From positions 1-52,210 of the forward strand of contig JAFLUB010000017.1 in the NCBI GenBank assembly GCA_022509025.1: DNA of 52,210 nucleotides. The letters are read 5' to 3'. Origin of the DNA: Oscillospiraceae bacterium. GTDB lineage: Bacteria; Bacillota; Clostridia; UBA1381. The notes under the pieces were generated by a model, which was not told the origin of the DNA, did not search any database, and saw nothing but the letters and a program-made list of their open reading frames with translations. This document shows positions 1-8,648 of the stretch, one piece after another; the first letter of the stretch is position 1, and every line of letters begins with the position of its first letter. The translations under genes and the position numbers were made by a program.

Positions 1-222
1 TTTGACGAGGCGTATAAAAACGGATATGTGGATAAAATTTTCACAACTAATCTTATATACAGAAATCCTGATTTGGCGACCCGTGACTGGTATTGGGAAG
101 TGGATATGTCAAAGTATCTTTCACTTCTTATAGATACTCTTAACCATGACGAAACCATTTCAAAGCTTCTCGACCCCGTTAACAAAATTAAGGCGCTTGT
201 TGAAAGCCTGGAAACTAAGTAA
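1..222 (+). CDS. prs: Ribose-phosphate pyrophosphokinase, C-terminal fragment
   Basis: The reading frame is open from the first base, so the gene starts outside the window and only the last 73 residues are seen. The visible part contains the run KIFTTNLIYR, followed by a conserved WYWEVDMSKY stretch and a terminal helix. This matches the C-terminus of the clostridial PRPP synthetases I know, in which the final Rossmann subdomain is followed by a SKYLSLLIDTLN-type helix. The enzyme makes PRPP from ribose 5-phosphate and ATP for nucleotide, His and Trp synthesis. The catalytic and PRPP-binding loops lie upstream and cannot be checked. A nucleotidyltransferase gene follows 16 bases later, so the two are probably co-transcribed. 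The assignment rests on recalled family resemblance of the tail only. Confidence 0.8.
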   Translation, partial: FDEAYKNGYVDKIFTTNLIYRNPDLATRDWYWEVDMSKYLSLLIDTLNHDETISKLLDPVNKIKALVESLETK

Positions 223-238
223 TAGGAGATAAAGACTT

Positions 239-991
239 ATGCAGTGTGTATTACTGGCGGCAGGATATGCCACAAGATTATATCCGCTTACGGAGAATAT
301 GCCTAAGGCTCTTTTGAAGCTTGGCGATAAAACCATACTTGAGATGGTTACTGATAAGATTGACGAAGTAAGCGATGTCGATACTATTTATATAGTTACA
401 AACGAAAAGTTCTACGCGCAGTTTGAAGAATGGAGCCATAGCTATAGCGGTCCTAAAAAGATAAAAGTCCTTAATGACCACACGACGAATAATGATAACA
501 GACTTGGCGCTATAGGCGATTTAAAATATGTCATTGATTCAGAGAATATCGATGATGAAATCCTTGTTATGGCAAGCGATAATATTTTCGGCTTCCCTCT
601 TACGGATTTCACAGATATGTATAAGATAAAAAACAAGGATATGATTTGTGCTCATACTATAGAAAACAAAAAGGATTTACATTCTATGGGAGTGGTTGAG
701 CTTGGGGATGACGACAAGGTTATAGGCTTTGAGGAAAAACCCGAAAATCCAAAATCAGATTTAGGTGTTCCGCCGTTCTATCTGTATAAAAAGGAAACAG
801 TGCCTCTTATAACGACGTATTTAGAGGAAGGCAATAATCCTGACGCTCCCGGGCATTTCATTCCGTGGCTTATTGGAAGAAAAGACGTATATGCTTATGT
901 GTTTGATGCGGTTCGCATAGATATAGGAACTCCCGAAAGCTATTACGAAGCTCAGGACAGACTTCAAAAAGGAATATTATTTTCAAAATAA
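239..991 (+). CDS. Sugar-phosphate nucleotidyltransferase (NTP_transferase family)
   Basis: This is a 250-residue protein. The N-terminal nucleotide-binding signature LAAGYATRLYPLTENMPKAL (residues 6-25) is the GxxTR...PK motif of glucose-1-phosphate thymidylyl/uridylyl-type transferases. DN at about residues 104-105 (MASDNIFG) is a likely metal-binding acidic site, and GFEEKP at about 160 is the family's sugar-binding EKP motif. There is no C-terminal left-handed beta-helix, so it is a single-domain enzyme. It should transfer a nucleotidyl group from an NTP to a sugar 1-phosphate in the cytosol; the sugar and base cannot be told. The ATG has an AGGAG site 10 bases upstream (224-228). It follows prs by 16 bases and is closed by a terminator directly after the stop. 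A MobA-like or choline-phosphate transferase role is not excluded. Confidence 0.8.
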   Translation: MQCVLLAAGYATRLYPLTENMPKALLKLGDKTILEMVTDKIDEVSDVDTIYIVTNEKFYAQFEEWSHSYSGPKKIKVLNDHTTNNDNRLGAIGDLKYVIDSENIDDEILVMASDNIFGFPLTDFTDMYKIKNKDMICAHTIENKKDLHSMGVVELGDDDKVIGFEEKPENPKSDLGVPPFYLYKKETVPLITTYLEEGNNPDAPGHFIPWLIGRKDVYAYVFDAVRIDIGTPESYYEAQDRLQKGILFSK

Positions 992-997
992 TTATAA

Positions 998-1025
998 AAA
1001 GAGCAGGTTTCATAGCCTGCTCTTT
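998..1025. terminator. Intrinsic terminator, usable on both strands
   Basis: A perfect inverted repeat AAAGAGCAGG / CCTGCTCTTT surrounds an 8-base loop. It sits 6 bases after the nucleotidyltransferase stop and also lies downstream of the minus-strand blaR1 remnant. The A and T tracts at the stem foot suit termination from either side. Confidence 0.8.
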
Positions 1026-1033
1026 GAATATAT

Positions 1034-1198
1034 TTACGGAACGATATGCCACTTTGCATTCGGATTTATTGAGCTTTCTCCCGTAACTTCATCTGTTATA
1101 AAAGCATTATATCCGTGAATATTGACAGCTTTGCGTCAAAAAAAACATTTATAGTTTCTTTATGGCTTTTTAGATTTTCACTTTCAAAGATAATCCTA
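1034..1198 (-). pseudogene. Frame-broken protein remnant downstream of blaR1
   Basis: Directly after the blaR1 stop, the minus strand continues to read like protein, but in shifted frames. One frame gives DRIIFESENLKSHKETINVF and then FDAK. About 10 bases later a different frame gives AVNIHGYNAFITDEVTGESS and then INPNAKWHIVP, ending in TAA at 1034-1036. A single missing base in GACGCAAAGCTG (about 1130) would join the two pieces. Another shift near GAGTGATAGG (about 1199) would join them to blaR1. The piece is therefore probably either the lost C-terminus of blaR1 or the tail of a decayed neighbour. An assembly error at the nearby run of eight T (minus strand) is the alternative. Confidence 0.5.
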
Positions 1199-3484
1199 TC
1201 ACTCAATGTAGTTGTAGCTATCAATTCCGAACATTGATAAAAGTCTGCTGTTATCACCGTCTGAATAATCATAATACACACCATTAGACTTATACACCGC
1301 GCAGCTGTCACTTGCAATCGATACCATGCCTATTATGCCGTCAGTTCTTGTCATTTTTAAGACAGCCTTAAACGGACAACCCGTACCAAACTTGATTTCC
1401 TCCGCGTTTGAAAGCATTTTTTCTATTTCGCCCAAATTGCTTTTGTCTAAAAGCGAATAAGCTTTTTTACCTACAATCAATTGAGCATCGGATAAGTCAT
1501 ATATATCTTGCGGACTGAAAAGGATCCACTGTGCCTGTAAAGTTTCGTAGCGTTTTTCAATTTCAATAAAAATCCGTTTTACTGTTTCTCCCATTCCTTG
1601 CGTTTCTAAATCAAGGCTTGCTATAAGGTTATCGCCGCTGTCAAAGATAAACAAATAAGGATGCGAGAATTGGTCTGCTGTGCGCGTAACATCGTACATC
1701 ACAACATTAAGCTTTTTGTTCTCATATTGCTCGCGCGAAACTCCCATTGCGCGCATAAAATCATCGATGCGGAAATCATACGGATTGTAGCCTGCATAGG
1801 GAAGCTTTTCCCAACCCATTGATGATATCATTTTTTCAAATTCTCTGCTGTGATAATACTCCCTGTCTATTTCAATATCCCAGCTGCCACTGCTTACGAT
1901 TATTTCTGCTCCTTCCGGAAGTGCAGCATGGATTGCATCTTGCCGAATTTTAGCTTTATTATCAAAAATATAATTATCCCATACGGTTTCTCCTAATCTG
2001 TACAGACATAGCTTCATATCTCCGATAGAAGAACTTTCACAAGTCAGATACCATACATTATCGTTTTCAACCGCGCACCTGACACTCGTCCAGCCCTTTG
2101 AGTCGGGAACGGTTGTGTATGTTTCAGAAAGAGAGGAAAACGGATTACTCAATTCAGTTTTATTCGTTTCCTTTGCGCTGCCGTTTTCAAGATTTATAAT
2201 ATAATTCTTAAAGTCCTTAATATCGTCATTTGAACCGTAATTAACTAACAGTGCTTCTTTGCCGTCGGTGGACACAATTATATGCGCTCCGTAATCTCCC
2301 TGCTGAAAGTGGGCGCAGTCGAGGTTGTTTAAGTCAAAGCATTTTTCCATATTTGCAGTTTTATGATTATAAACGAAAACTGCATTGCCATAATGAAAAA
2401 TAATTTGTTCGCTGTCGGCATAATCAATATCCGCCATTATAGAGCCGACCATTTTTTCGCAAAATACATTTAACGCCTCATCTGACATTTTCAAATTGTC
2501 ATATGAAATATCATAGCCATCACTCTTTGGATTGGATGCACACGCGACTATTGCGGCAACACACAGTATAGTCGAAATTACACTTACATAGATTTTAGGC
2601 TTTTTATATTTCAAAATATTCTTTATTCTGCCCCTAATCCCTGTTTCGACAAACGCGAGAGGACAAGGCGCGGGAGGTCGCTTACCAGCGGCAAAGGACA
2701 GCAAAGAAGTTGAGTATTCTTTTGACATAGCTTTACCGCTTGACAGCACCTTTTCATCACAGCTCATTTCCATATCATAGCTCATAAGCATAAATGCAAT
2801 CCAACAAAGCGGATTAAACCAATGTATCACTAAAATCAAAAATGCTATCGGCTTTATAATGTAGTCGCGTCTTTTTATGTGATATCGCTCGTGAGCAAGA
2901 ACATATCTCATTTCATTTTCAGCAATGCCGAACGGAATGTATATTTTCGGATTTATCAATCCAAATACAAACGGAGAGTTGATTTTGTCCGATTGGTAAA
3001 CATTTTTCTTATAAATTACAGCATTTCTTAGTTTTATGTGAAGTATTATGTAAGATATGATACTGTAAAGCAATAGTGCGGCAATTCCCGCAAGCCATAT
3101 CACAGCAGCGATAAATATAATAATCTGCATTGGATTTACACTTGCAGCAACATTAGAGGGTGCAGGAAGCGAACTGTTTACAATTCCGTCCATATAATTC
3201 AATCCCGTTGAAATTTGAGGGGACGGCATCAATCCGATATTTTGCGGTATATGTTCAAGTGATGCACCGCTGTTCGCGGGCATATTAAAAAACTTCAGAT
3301 TAAATATACTGAATATATTTCTGAAAGACATAGGACAACAAAGTCTGAACGCGCATACCGACCATATCAAATACGAATATTTCTTAGGTAACTTTTTAAG
3401 AAAAAGCCGTAAGATCATTACCGCAAGAATAATATAGCTGCCGGTAATGCTCATATTAAGAATTTGTAAAAATATCGCTTCCAT
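1199..3484 (-). CDS. blaR1: BlaR1/MecR1-type M56 membrane metalloprotease sensor
   Basis: This is a 761-residue protein. The N-terminal third has hydrophobic segments at about residues 5-25, 35-50, 105-135 and 200-235. The M56 zinc-protease motif HERYH (about residue 197, within VLAHERYH) is followed by a distal glutamate in SCDEKVL. A last membrane segment (about 310-330) leads to an external domain of over 400 residues. In the family, ligand binding outside activates the inner protease, which leads to loss of the partner BlaI repressor. The external domain shows none of the SxxK/SxN/KTG motifs of a beta-lactam sensor that I can recognise, so the signal is unknown. I chose the ATG at 3484 because of the AGGGAGG site just upstream; a longer start would run into blaI. 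It follows blaI with 1 base between. Its C-terminus may be cut by a frameshift. Confidence 0.82.
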   Translation of the reverse strand: MEAIFLQILNMSITGSYIILAVMILRLFLKKLPKKYSYLIWSVCAFRLCCPMSFRNIFSIFNLKFFNMPANSGASLEHIPQNIGLMPSPQISTGLNYMDGIVNSSLPAPSNVAASVNPMQIIIFIAAVIWLAGIAALLLYSIISYIILHIKLRNAVIYKKNVYQSDKINSPFVFGLINPKIYIPFGIAENEMRYVLAHERYHIKRRDYIIKPIAFLILVIHWFNPLCWIAFMLMSYDMEMSCDEKVLSSGKAMSKEYSTSLLSFAAGKRPPAPCPLAFVETGIRGRIKNILKYKKPKIYVSVISTILCVAAIVACASNPKSDGYDISYDNLKMSDEALNVFCEKMVGSIMADIDYADSEQIIFHYGNAVFVYNHKTANMEKCFDLNNLDCAHFQQGDYGAHIIVSTDGKEALLVNYGSNDDIKDFKNYIINLENGSAKETNKTELSNPFSSLSETYTTVPDSKGWTSVRCAVENDNVWYLTCESSSIGDMKLCLYRLGETVWDNYIFDNKAKIRQDAIHAALPEGAEIIVSSGSWDIEIDREYYHSREFEKMISSMGWEKLPYAGYNPYDFRIDDFMRAMGVSREQYENKKLNVVMYDVTRTADQFSHPYLFIFDSGDNLIASLDLETQGMGETVKRIFIEIEKRYETLQAQWILFSPQDIYDLSDAQLIVGKKAYSLLDKSNLGEIEKMLSNAEEIKFGTGCPFKAVLKMTRTDGIIGMVSIASDSCAVYKSNGVYYDYSDGDNSRLLSMFGIDSYNYIE

Positions 3485-3485
3485 T

Positions 3486-3848
3486 TCAATCCTCCCTATA
3501 CGAATCAATTAGTTTCTTCAACCTGTCAGCTTCCTTTTGCGATATTTTTTTCCTGCCCAGAAACGCAGTTAAAAAACACGGCAGAGAACCGGAAAAAGTA
3601 TTTTCTATAAATTTCTCGCTTCTATATGTTTGAAGTTCCTCTTGAGAAATCAATGAGCTTACCTGTGAGTCTATGTTTTGCAGTAATCCTTTTTCTGAAA
3701 GTTTTTTCAATGTACTGTATGTAGTTGACTTTTTCCATCCAAGTTTATCCATACATAACTCTACTAAAGCTCTTGAAGTCAACGGTTCATTTTCCCAAAT
3801 GATACTCATAAAACGATACTCAATTTCTCCGATTTTTAAATCCTTCAT
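3486..3848 (-). CDS. blaI: BlaI/MecI/CopY-family transcriptional repressor
   Basis: This is a 120-residue winged-helix protein of the size usual for BlaI. The N-terminal half reads EIEYRFMSIIWENEPLTSRA and then a recognition region around KLGWKKSTTYSTLKKLSEKG (about 32-51), the typical GWKxSTVxTLLxRLxxKG stretch of the family. The C-terminal half is the dimerisation region cut by the partner protease. It should bind a dyad in its own promoter and repress the blaI-blaR1 pair until the membrane sensor is triggered. No beta-lactamase or other obvious target lies beside it. The start ATG has AGGTGAAG upstream. Two matching dyads in the promoter (3867-3919) support autoregulation. Confidence 0.88.
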   Translation of the reverse strand: MKDLKIGEIEYRFMSIIWENEPLTSRALVELCMDKLGWKKSTTYSTLKKLSEKGLLQNIDSQVSSLISQEELQTYRSEKFIENTFSGSLPCFLTAFLGRKKISQKEADRLKKLIDSYRED

Positions 3849-3866
3849 TACTTCACCTCCAGCCCT

Positions 3867-3919
3867 GGTCGATTGCTACCGACCAAGTATAGTCTATCAC
3901 AACCGACCAAAATTGTCAA
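3867..3919 (-). promoter_or_regulatory. blaI promoter with two operator-like dyads
   Basis: Read on the minus strand, TTGACA (3914-3919) is followed after 17 bases by TAGACT, with TATACT overlapping just beyond. Two dyads of the form GTC-N10-GAC lie in the region, 24 bases apart start to start. One covers the spacer and -10, and the other is the palindrome GGTCG-N8-CGACC (3867-3884). The spacing places both on nearly the same helix face. They are the natural candidates for BlaI binding. Confidence 0.65.
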
Positions 3920-4182
3920 TATTTTTTTACTAATCATATTCATTATATTTGCATTCATAGTCAACTGCTTTCTACTGCATTTACTCACGTTGTATTTGTT
4001 TAATAAGCAATTTTGCTTCTTTTATAAAAAGAAGATAGGCAATAGCCTGTAATGCTAAAAGCTATCGGGGATAGGTTTCAGCACAAATTCCGACAGCGTA
4101 TTAAAAATACCGCTATGTATTGGATATTATGAATCTTATCATTTACATTGCATCTCTTCATAAATTATTAACAAATTATTCA
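3920..4182. other. Intergenic stretch without recognised gene
   Basis: This AT-rich region lies between the divergent blaI and ctsR promoters. It holds the small palindromes AAGCAA-TT-TTGCTT (4005-4018) and CTTCTTTT-ATA-AAAAGAAG (4016-4034). No frame with a ribosome binding site was found. The stretch 4035-4130 is less AT-rich than its surroundings but reads as nothing I recognise on either strand. Confidence 0.5.
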
Positions 4183-4210
4183 TTGACAAATCAGAAAAAA
4201 TGAGTATAAT
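4183..4210 (+). promoter_or_regulatory. Sigma-A promoter of ctsR operon
   Basis: Perfect consensus hexamers TTGACA (4183-4188) and TATAAT (4205-4210) are separated by 16 bases. The CtsR box begins 9 bases after the -10, so bound repressor would cover the transcription start. Confidence 0.85.
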
Positions 4211-4219
4211 GAAATTAAA

Positions 4220-4243
4220 GGTCAAAGAAAGTCAAAGTCAAAG
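4220..4243 (+). promoter_or_regulatory. CtsR operator
   Basis: GGTCAAA (4220-4226), three bases, then AGTCAAA (4230-4236) form the heptad direct repeat with 3-base spacing known as the CtsR box. A third partial heptad GTCAAAG follows at once (4237-4243). It indicates autoregulation of the operon by heat and protein stress. Confidence 0.88.
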
Positions 4244-4254
4244 AGGTGATTAGG

Positions 4255-4707
4255 ATGGGTATAACCGATAAGATAGAAGCATTTATAAACGAGCTTCTAA
4301 AAAACGAGACAGACGACTGGCTTGAAATTAAGCGTAATGAACTCGCTTCAGTGTTCGGCTGTGTTCCCTCTCAGATAAATTACGTTATCCAGACGCGTTT
4401 TAATCCTGAACACGGATACATTGTTGAATCAAGACGCGGCGGAGGCGGATATCTGAAGATTAAAAGAATAAAATTTACAGAGGGACTTATACATGAAACT
4501 ATACGGCTTACAGGCTACAGTCTTGATGAGAAAACCGCAAAAGCGCACATTATAAATTTAATAAGACAAAACGCGCTTGACGAAAAAACAGCTGCTATAA
4601 TTCTGAGCGCCGTATCTGATACGGTGCTTGACATAGAACAGCCCATAAGGGATAAAATAAGAGCGGACATATTCAAAAATATGCTTACCGCAGTGGAAAA
4701 TTATTAA
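4255..4707 (+). CDS. ctsR: CtsR, repressor of class III stress genes
   Basis: This is a 150-residue protein. The N-terminal winged helix-turn-helix (about residues 1-70) ends in the wing RRGGGGYLKI (60-69). The tetraglycine loop with its leading arginine is the DNA-contacting heat sensor described for Bacillus CtsR. The C-terminal helical part is the dimerisation and McsB-contact region. It represses clp and mcs genes at normal temperature. I chose the ATG at 4255 because AGAGGTGAT lies 5-10 bases upstream; an in-frame GTG at 4246 sits inside that site. It is the first gene of ctsR-mcsA-mcsB-clpC, with its own operator in front. Confidence 0.95.
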   Translation: MGITDKIEAFINELLKNETDDWLEIKRNELASVFGCVPSQINYVIQTRFNPEHGYIVESRRGGGGYLKIKRIKFTEGLIHETIRLTGYSLDEKTAKAHIINLIRQNALDEKTAAIILSAVSDTVLDIEQPIRDKIRADIFKNMLTAVENY

Positions 4708-4743
4708 TGGAAAGCTGATAAAACAGATAGGAGGTAAAGAAAA

Positions 4744-5115
4744 ATGTACGATTTATTTTCAGATTTTTTTGACGGGTTTGATATTTTCATGCAGCCCGTA
4801 ACAGTTAAGGAGGAAAAGAAGTGTCCTGTTTGCGGACATACTTATTCGGATTTCAGACGCACCGGTAAAATCGGTTGTTCTGAGTGTTATAACGTGTTCC
4901 GTCCACAGATTGCCGCAACCTTAAGACAGGTTCAGCCGTCTGTAACGCATACCGGAAAGATACCGTCAAAGTCAGGAAGTGAATTAAGGCTAAAAAGGGA
5001 ATATGAAAGTCTTAAACAAAAGCTTGCAGCGGCGGTAAAGGAAGAGGATTATGAAACGGCAGCCAAGCTGCATAAGCAGATACGTGAAATAGAAAACGAG
5101 GTGAAAAAGTCATGA
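4744..5115 (+). CDS. mcsA: McsA, zinc-finger activator of McsB
   Basis: This is a 123-residue protein. Two CxxC pairs, CPVC (27-30) and CSEC (45-48), form one zinc site. A UVR-type helical hairpin follows (about 85-120), with the EEDYETAAKLHKQIREIE sequence typical of UvrB/UvrC-interaction modules. McsA stimulates the arginine kinase McsB and tunes CtsR. Bacillus subtilis McsA is longer and has more CxxC pairs, so this is the reduced form. An AGGAGG-like site (AGGAGGTAAAG) precedes the ATG. The end overlaps mcsB by 4 bases (ATGA), implying translational coupling and matched amounts. Confidence 0.93.
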   Translation: MYDLFSDFFDGFDIFMQPVTVKEEKKCPVCGHTYSDFRRTGKIGCSECYNVFRPQIAATLRQVQPSVTHTGKIPSKSGSELRLKREYESLKQKLAAAVKEEDYETAAKLHKQIREIENEVKKS

Positions 5116-6110
5116 TATGGTATAAAGACAATAATTGCGATATAGTTGTTTCAACAAGAATACGACTTGCGAGAAATCTCGATAAAACTCCTTTCCCCAA
5201 CGCTTTAAAGGATACAAAGGAGATAACAGCAAAAATCAAAGACGCGGTTCTTGGCAGTAATTCCACACTCAGTCAGAATTTTGACTTTATCAACTTAGAC
5301 ACTATGTCTGTAATAGAGAAACAGGCGCTTGCCGAGGAGCATCTCATAAGCCCGCTCATGTGCGGCGGAAACGGCAAATCCGTTCTGATAAGCAAGGATA
5401 AAAATATGAGTATTATGCTTATGGAGGAGGATCATATACGCTTACAGATTATAAAGAAAGGCAATGCGCTTGATGAAGCGTATTCACTCGCAAGCAAGGT
5501 AGACGATGTTCTTGAGGAAAACCTGACTTACGCGTTTGACGCTGATTTCGGATACCTCACCGCCTGCCCCACAAACACAGGCACAGGCATGAGAGCATCC
5601 GTAATGCTCCACCTCCCTGCCCTTACCATGACTGATAATATTTCAAAAATAATTTCATCAGCCGGCAATTTAGGTATCGAGGTACGAGGACTTTACGGCG
5701 AGGGAACCAAGGCTTACGGCGCGCTTTATCAGATTTCAAACCGTGCCACTCTCGGAATTTCAGAGGAACAGACTATAGAAAGACTTAAAAATATAGTCAA
5801 TCAAATGACCGAAATGGAGCAAAAGGCGCGAAAAGCGCTTACGGACAGCAGCATTGACGCGCTCACCGATAAAGTATACCGCTCCTACGGTACTCTAAAA
5901 TATGCAAGAAGTATGTCGTCAACCGAAGCAAAATCATTGCTTTCCGATGTAATTCTCGGTCAGAATACGGGTATACTTCCAAAAGAAGGCACAATCACGC
6001 CGCTTGAATGTATAGTTATGACAGAACCGGCGCTTTTATGCGAAGGAAAGGATTTATCAAGTGCAGAGCGTGACAAGAAAAGAGCGGAATTAATAAGAAA
6101 TAATATATAA
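5112..6110 (+). CDS. mcsB: McsB, protein-arginine kinase
   Basis: This is a 332-residue protein of the phosphagen (ATP:guanido) kinase fold. STRIRLARN (14-22) is the phosphate-binding arginine stretch. The active-site loop CPTNTGTGMRASVMLHLP starts at about residue 152, and RGLYGEGTKAYG at about 191 holds the second nucleotide-binding arginine. It phosphorylates arginines on CtsR and on damaged proteins, marking them for ClpC-ClpP. At 332 residues it is slightly shorter than the roughly 355-residue Bacillus enzyme. It starts inside the mcsA stop codon (ATGA). clpC, its functional partner, follows 86 bases later. Confidence 0.95.
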   Translation: MIWYKDNNCDIVVSTRIRLARNLDKTPFPNALKDTKEITAKIKDAVLGSNSTLSQNFDFINLDTMSVIEKQALAEEHLISPLMCGGNGKSVLISKDKNMSIMLMEEDHIRLQIIKKGNALDEAYSLASKVDDVLEENLTYAFDADFGYLTACPTNTGTGMRASVMLHLPALTMTDNISKIISSAGNLGIEVRGLYGEGTKAYGALYQISNRATLGISEEQTIERLKNIVNQMTEMEQKARKALTDSSIDALTDKVYRSYGTLKYARSMSSTEAKSLLSDVILGQNTGILPKEGTITPLECIVMTEPALLCEGKDLSSAERDKKRAELIRNNI

Positions 6111-6130
6111 GGAGCTGATTAACGCCTTAT

Positions 6131-6177
6131 CTGCCCACGATAGGGACGTTAAAATTTTCATTACTGTTTGTGGGCAG
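6131..6177. repeat. 8-bp inverted repeat between mcsB and clpC
   Basis: CTGCCCAC (6131-6138) and GTGGGCAG (6170-6177) are perfect complements separated by 31 AT-rich bases. There is no T-run after it, so it is not an obvious terminator. It could be an mRNA hairpin upstream of clpC or the ends of a small inserted element. No second copy was noticed in the window. Confidence 0.5.
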
Positions 6178-6196
6178 AAAGGCTATGGTGATTGAT

Positions 6197-8641
6197 ATGT
6201 TATTTTCAAATTTTACCGAAAAAGCAAGAATTTCCATCAGCGAGGCACATGACGCAGCCGCAGAGATGGGACATAACTACATCGGCAGCGAGCACCTGCT
6301 TCTCGGACTTATCCGCGAAGGCAGCGGAGTAGCCGCAAAAGCTCTTGAAAAAGGCGGATTGACTGCCGAAAAAGTTACAGAAAAAATAAATGAGTATATC
6401 GGCACAGGCAATCCGCTGCCTCAGGACACCGAGCTTCCGCTTACACCACGCTCAAAGCGTCTTTTAGAAATAAGTGCGCTGGAAGCGCGCCGCCTTAACC
6501 ACAAATATATCGGCACGGAGCATATCTTAATGGCGATAATCCGTGACGGAGACGGCGTAGCGGCAAAAATACTGGAATCATCGGGAATAAACCTGCCCGC
6601 TTTCTATACGGAAACTGTTCGTTCTATAGAAGGCGATGTCGAGATTGACTCACAGCACGGAGAATATACAGCTAATCCCAACTCCCCCACTCCGACTCTC
6701 GACCAGTTCGGACGCGATTTCACTGCAATCGCCAAAGAGGGTAACTTTGACCCGGTAATCGGGCGCTCCAATGAAATTGAGCGCGTCACTCAGATACTTT
6801 CAAGACGTACAAAAAACAATCCATGCCTTATCGGTGAACCGGGCGTCGGTAAAACAGCGGTAATTGAGGGATTGGCGCAGAGAATCGCGTCAGGAGATGT
6901 GCCGGAGCCGCTTAAAACAAAAAGACTTGTTTCCGTAGACCTTTCAAGCATGGTCGCTGGAGCAAAGTACCGCGGCGAGTTTGAGGAGCGTCTTAAAAAG
7001 GCTATAAAAGAAGTCCTTGAAGCGAAGAATGTTATACTGTTCATAGATGAGTTTCATACTATTGTCGGTGCAGGCAGCGCGGAGGGCAGCATGGACGCGT
7101 CAAATATCCTGAAGCCATTTCTGGCAAGAGGTGAATTGCAGCTTATCGGCGCGACTACGCTTAAAGAGTATAAAAAATATATTGAAAAGGACGCTGCTCT
7201 TGAAAGACGCTTCCAGCCTGTGACAGTCGGTGAACCGACAGTAGGGGAAACGATTGAAATATTAAAGGGTATACGCGACAAGTACGAAGCGCATCACAAG
7301 GTTACGATTACGGACAACGCGCTTACTGCAGCGGCGAAAATGTCGTCAAGATACATCACTGACCGCTTCCTGCCTGATAAGGCAATCGACCTTATAGACG
7401 AGGCGGCTTCAAAGAAGCGTCTCGGCTCACAGACAGAACCTGAGGATTTAAAAGAGAAGGAAAAGAGACTTGAAAAACTCATTTCCGAAAAACAGGAAGC
7501 AATAACTGCTCAGGAATTTGAAAAGGCGGCAAAGATACGCGACGAAGAAATAACTCTGAAGGAAGAGGTTGATAAGCTGAAATCAGACTGGAAAGGCACA
7601 GGCTCATCATCAGCGCTTGTTATTGACGAAGACGATATAGCCGAAATCCTTGCGGACTGGACGCACATTCCTGCCTCGAAACTGAAAGAGGAGGAAATGG
7701 AAAAGCTTAAAAATCTCGAGAGCATTCTCCACGCGAGAGTTATCGGACAGAATGAGGCAGTCACAGCCGTTGCAAAGGCAATAAAGCGCGGCAGAGCCGG
7801 ACTTAAGGATCCGAAGCGTCCTATAGGTTCGTTCCTATTCCTCGGTCCTACGGGCGTGGGTAAGACGGAGCTTTCAAAGACACTCGCGGAGGCTATGTTC
7901 GGAAGTGAAAATTCACTGATACGCGTTGATATGTCTGAGTACATGGAAAAGCATGCCGTATCGAAATTCATAGGCTCGCCTCCGGGATATGTAGGCTTTG
8001 AGGATGGCGGACAGCTCACCGAAAAAATACGAAAAAATCCGTATTCCGTGATACTGTTCGACGAGATTGAAAAAGCGCATCCCGATGTGTTCAACATCAT
8101 GCTGCAAATTCTTGACGACGGTATTCTTACCGACGCTCAGGGCAGAAAAGTTGATTTTAAAAATACGGTTATTATAATGACCTCAAATCTCGGCGCGAAA
8201 GAGATAACAGGCAATATTTCGTCTAAGCTCGGCTTCACAAGCGGCGCGGATAACAAAGACCTTTCAGAGCATGAGAGAATTAAAAATAAGGTTATGGACG
8301 AGGTTAAACGCGTCTTTAAGCCGGAATTTTTAAACAGAATTGATGATATTATCGTGTTTGACAGACTGAGCGAGGAAAATATAAAGGATATTGCAAGGCT
8401 TATGCTTAAATCTCTTGAGGAACGTCTTAATGCTAACGATATCACAGTCACGTTCACAGACGCCGCTGTGGAGAAAATCGCAAAATCAGGCTTTGACCCG
8501 ACCTATGGCGCAAGACCATTAAGACGCGCTATCCAGAATGAGATAGAGGATATGCTTTCGGAAAAGATTATAGACGGGGAAATCAAAAAAGGCGACAGCA
8601 TCGCAATTGACGCAGAAGAAAACGGATTTAGTGTCAGATAA
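6197..8641 (+). CDS. clpC: ClpC, AAA+ unfoldase of the Clp protease
   Basis: This is an 814-residue protein. A double Clp N-domain (1-145; FTEKAR near the start, [13 protein letters not shown] and then [13 protein letters not shown]) is followed by the first AAA+ module with Walker A GEPGVGKT (about 213-220) and Walker B ILFIDEFH. The middle region holds a UVR-type segment (about 420-460), as expected of ClpC and not ClpB. The second AAA+ module has GPTGVGKT (about 550-557) and [15 protein letters not shown]. It unfolds substrates for ClpP, including arginine-phosphorylated proteins. I chose the ATG at 6197 because GGTGAT lies 4 bases ahead and [11 protein letters not shown] aligns with known ClpC starts; an ATG at 6185 is the alternative. 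It is the last gene of the CtsR operon. Confidence 0.95.
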   Translation: MLFSNFTEKARISISEAHDAAAEMGHNYIGSEHLLLGLIREGSGVAAKALEKGGLTAEKVTEKINEYIGTGNPLPQDTELPLTPRSKRLLEISALEARRLNHKYIGTEHILMAIIRDGDGVAAKILESSGINLPAFYTETVRSIEGDVEIDSQHGEYTANPNSPTPTLDQFGRDFTAIAKEGNFDPVIGRSNEIERVTQILSRRTKNNPCLIGEPGVGKTAVIEGLAQRIASGDVPEPLKTKRLVSVDLSSMVAGAKYRGEFEERLKKAIKEVLEAKNVILFIDEFHTIVGAGSAEGSMDASNILKPFLARGELQLIGATTLKEYKKYIEKDAALERRFQPVTVGEPTVGETIEILKGIRDKYEAHHKVTITDNALTAAAKMSSRYITDRFLPDKAIDLIDEAASKKRLGSQTEPEDLKEKEKRLEKLISEKQEAITAQEFEKAAKIRDEEITLKEEVDKLKSDWKGTGSSSALVIDEDDIAEILADWTHIPASKLKEEEMEKLKNLESILHARVIGQNEAVTAVAKAIKRGRAGLKDPKRPIGSFLFLGPTGVGKTELSKTLAEAMFGSENSLIRVDMSEYMEKHAVSKFIGSPPGYVGFEDGGQLTEKIRKNPYSVILFDEIEKAHPDVFNIMLQILDDGILTDAQGRKVDFKNTVIIMTSNLGAKEITGNISSKLGFTSGADNKDLSEHERIKNKVMDEVKRVFKPEFLNRIDDIIVFDRLSEENIKDIARLMLKSLEERLNANDITVTFTDAAVEKIAKSGFDPTYGARPLRRAIQNEIEDMLSEKIIDGEIKKGDSIAIDAEENGFSVR

Positions 8642-8648
8642 AAAAACC

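Noticed and set aside
4051..4131. A 26-codon open frame between blaI and ctsR
   Set aside because: No ribosome binding site, no promoter close by and no recognisable sequence; probably chance.
7510..8100. A long open frame on the strand opposite clpC
   Set aside because: Composition mirrors the clpC codons, and clpC is certain here; it has no start signals of its own.
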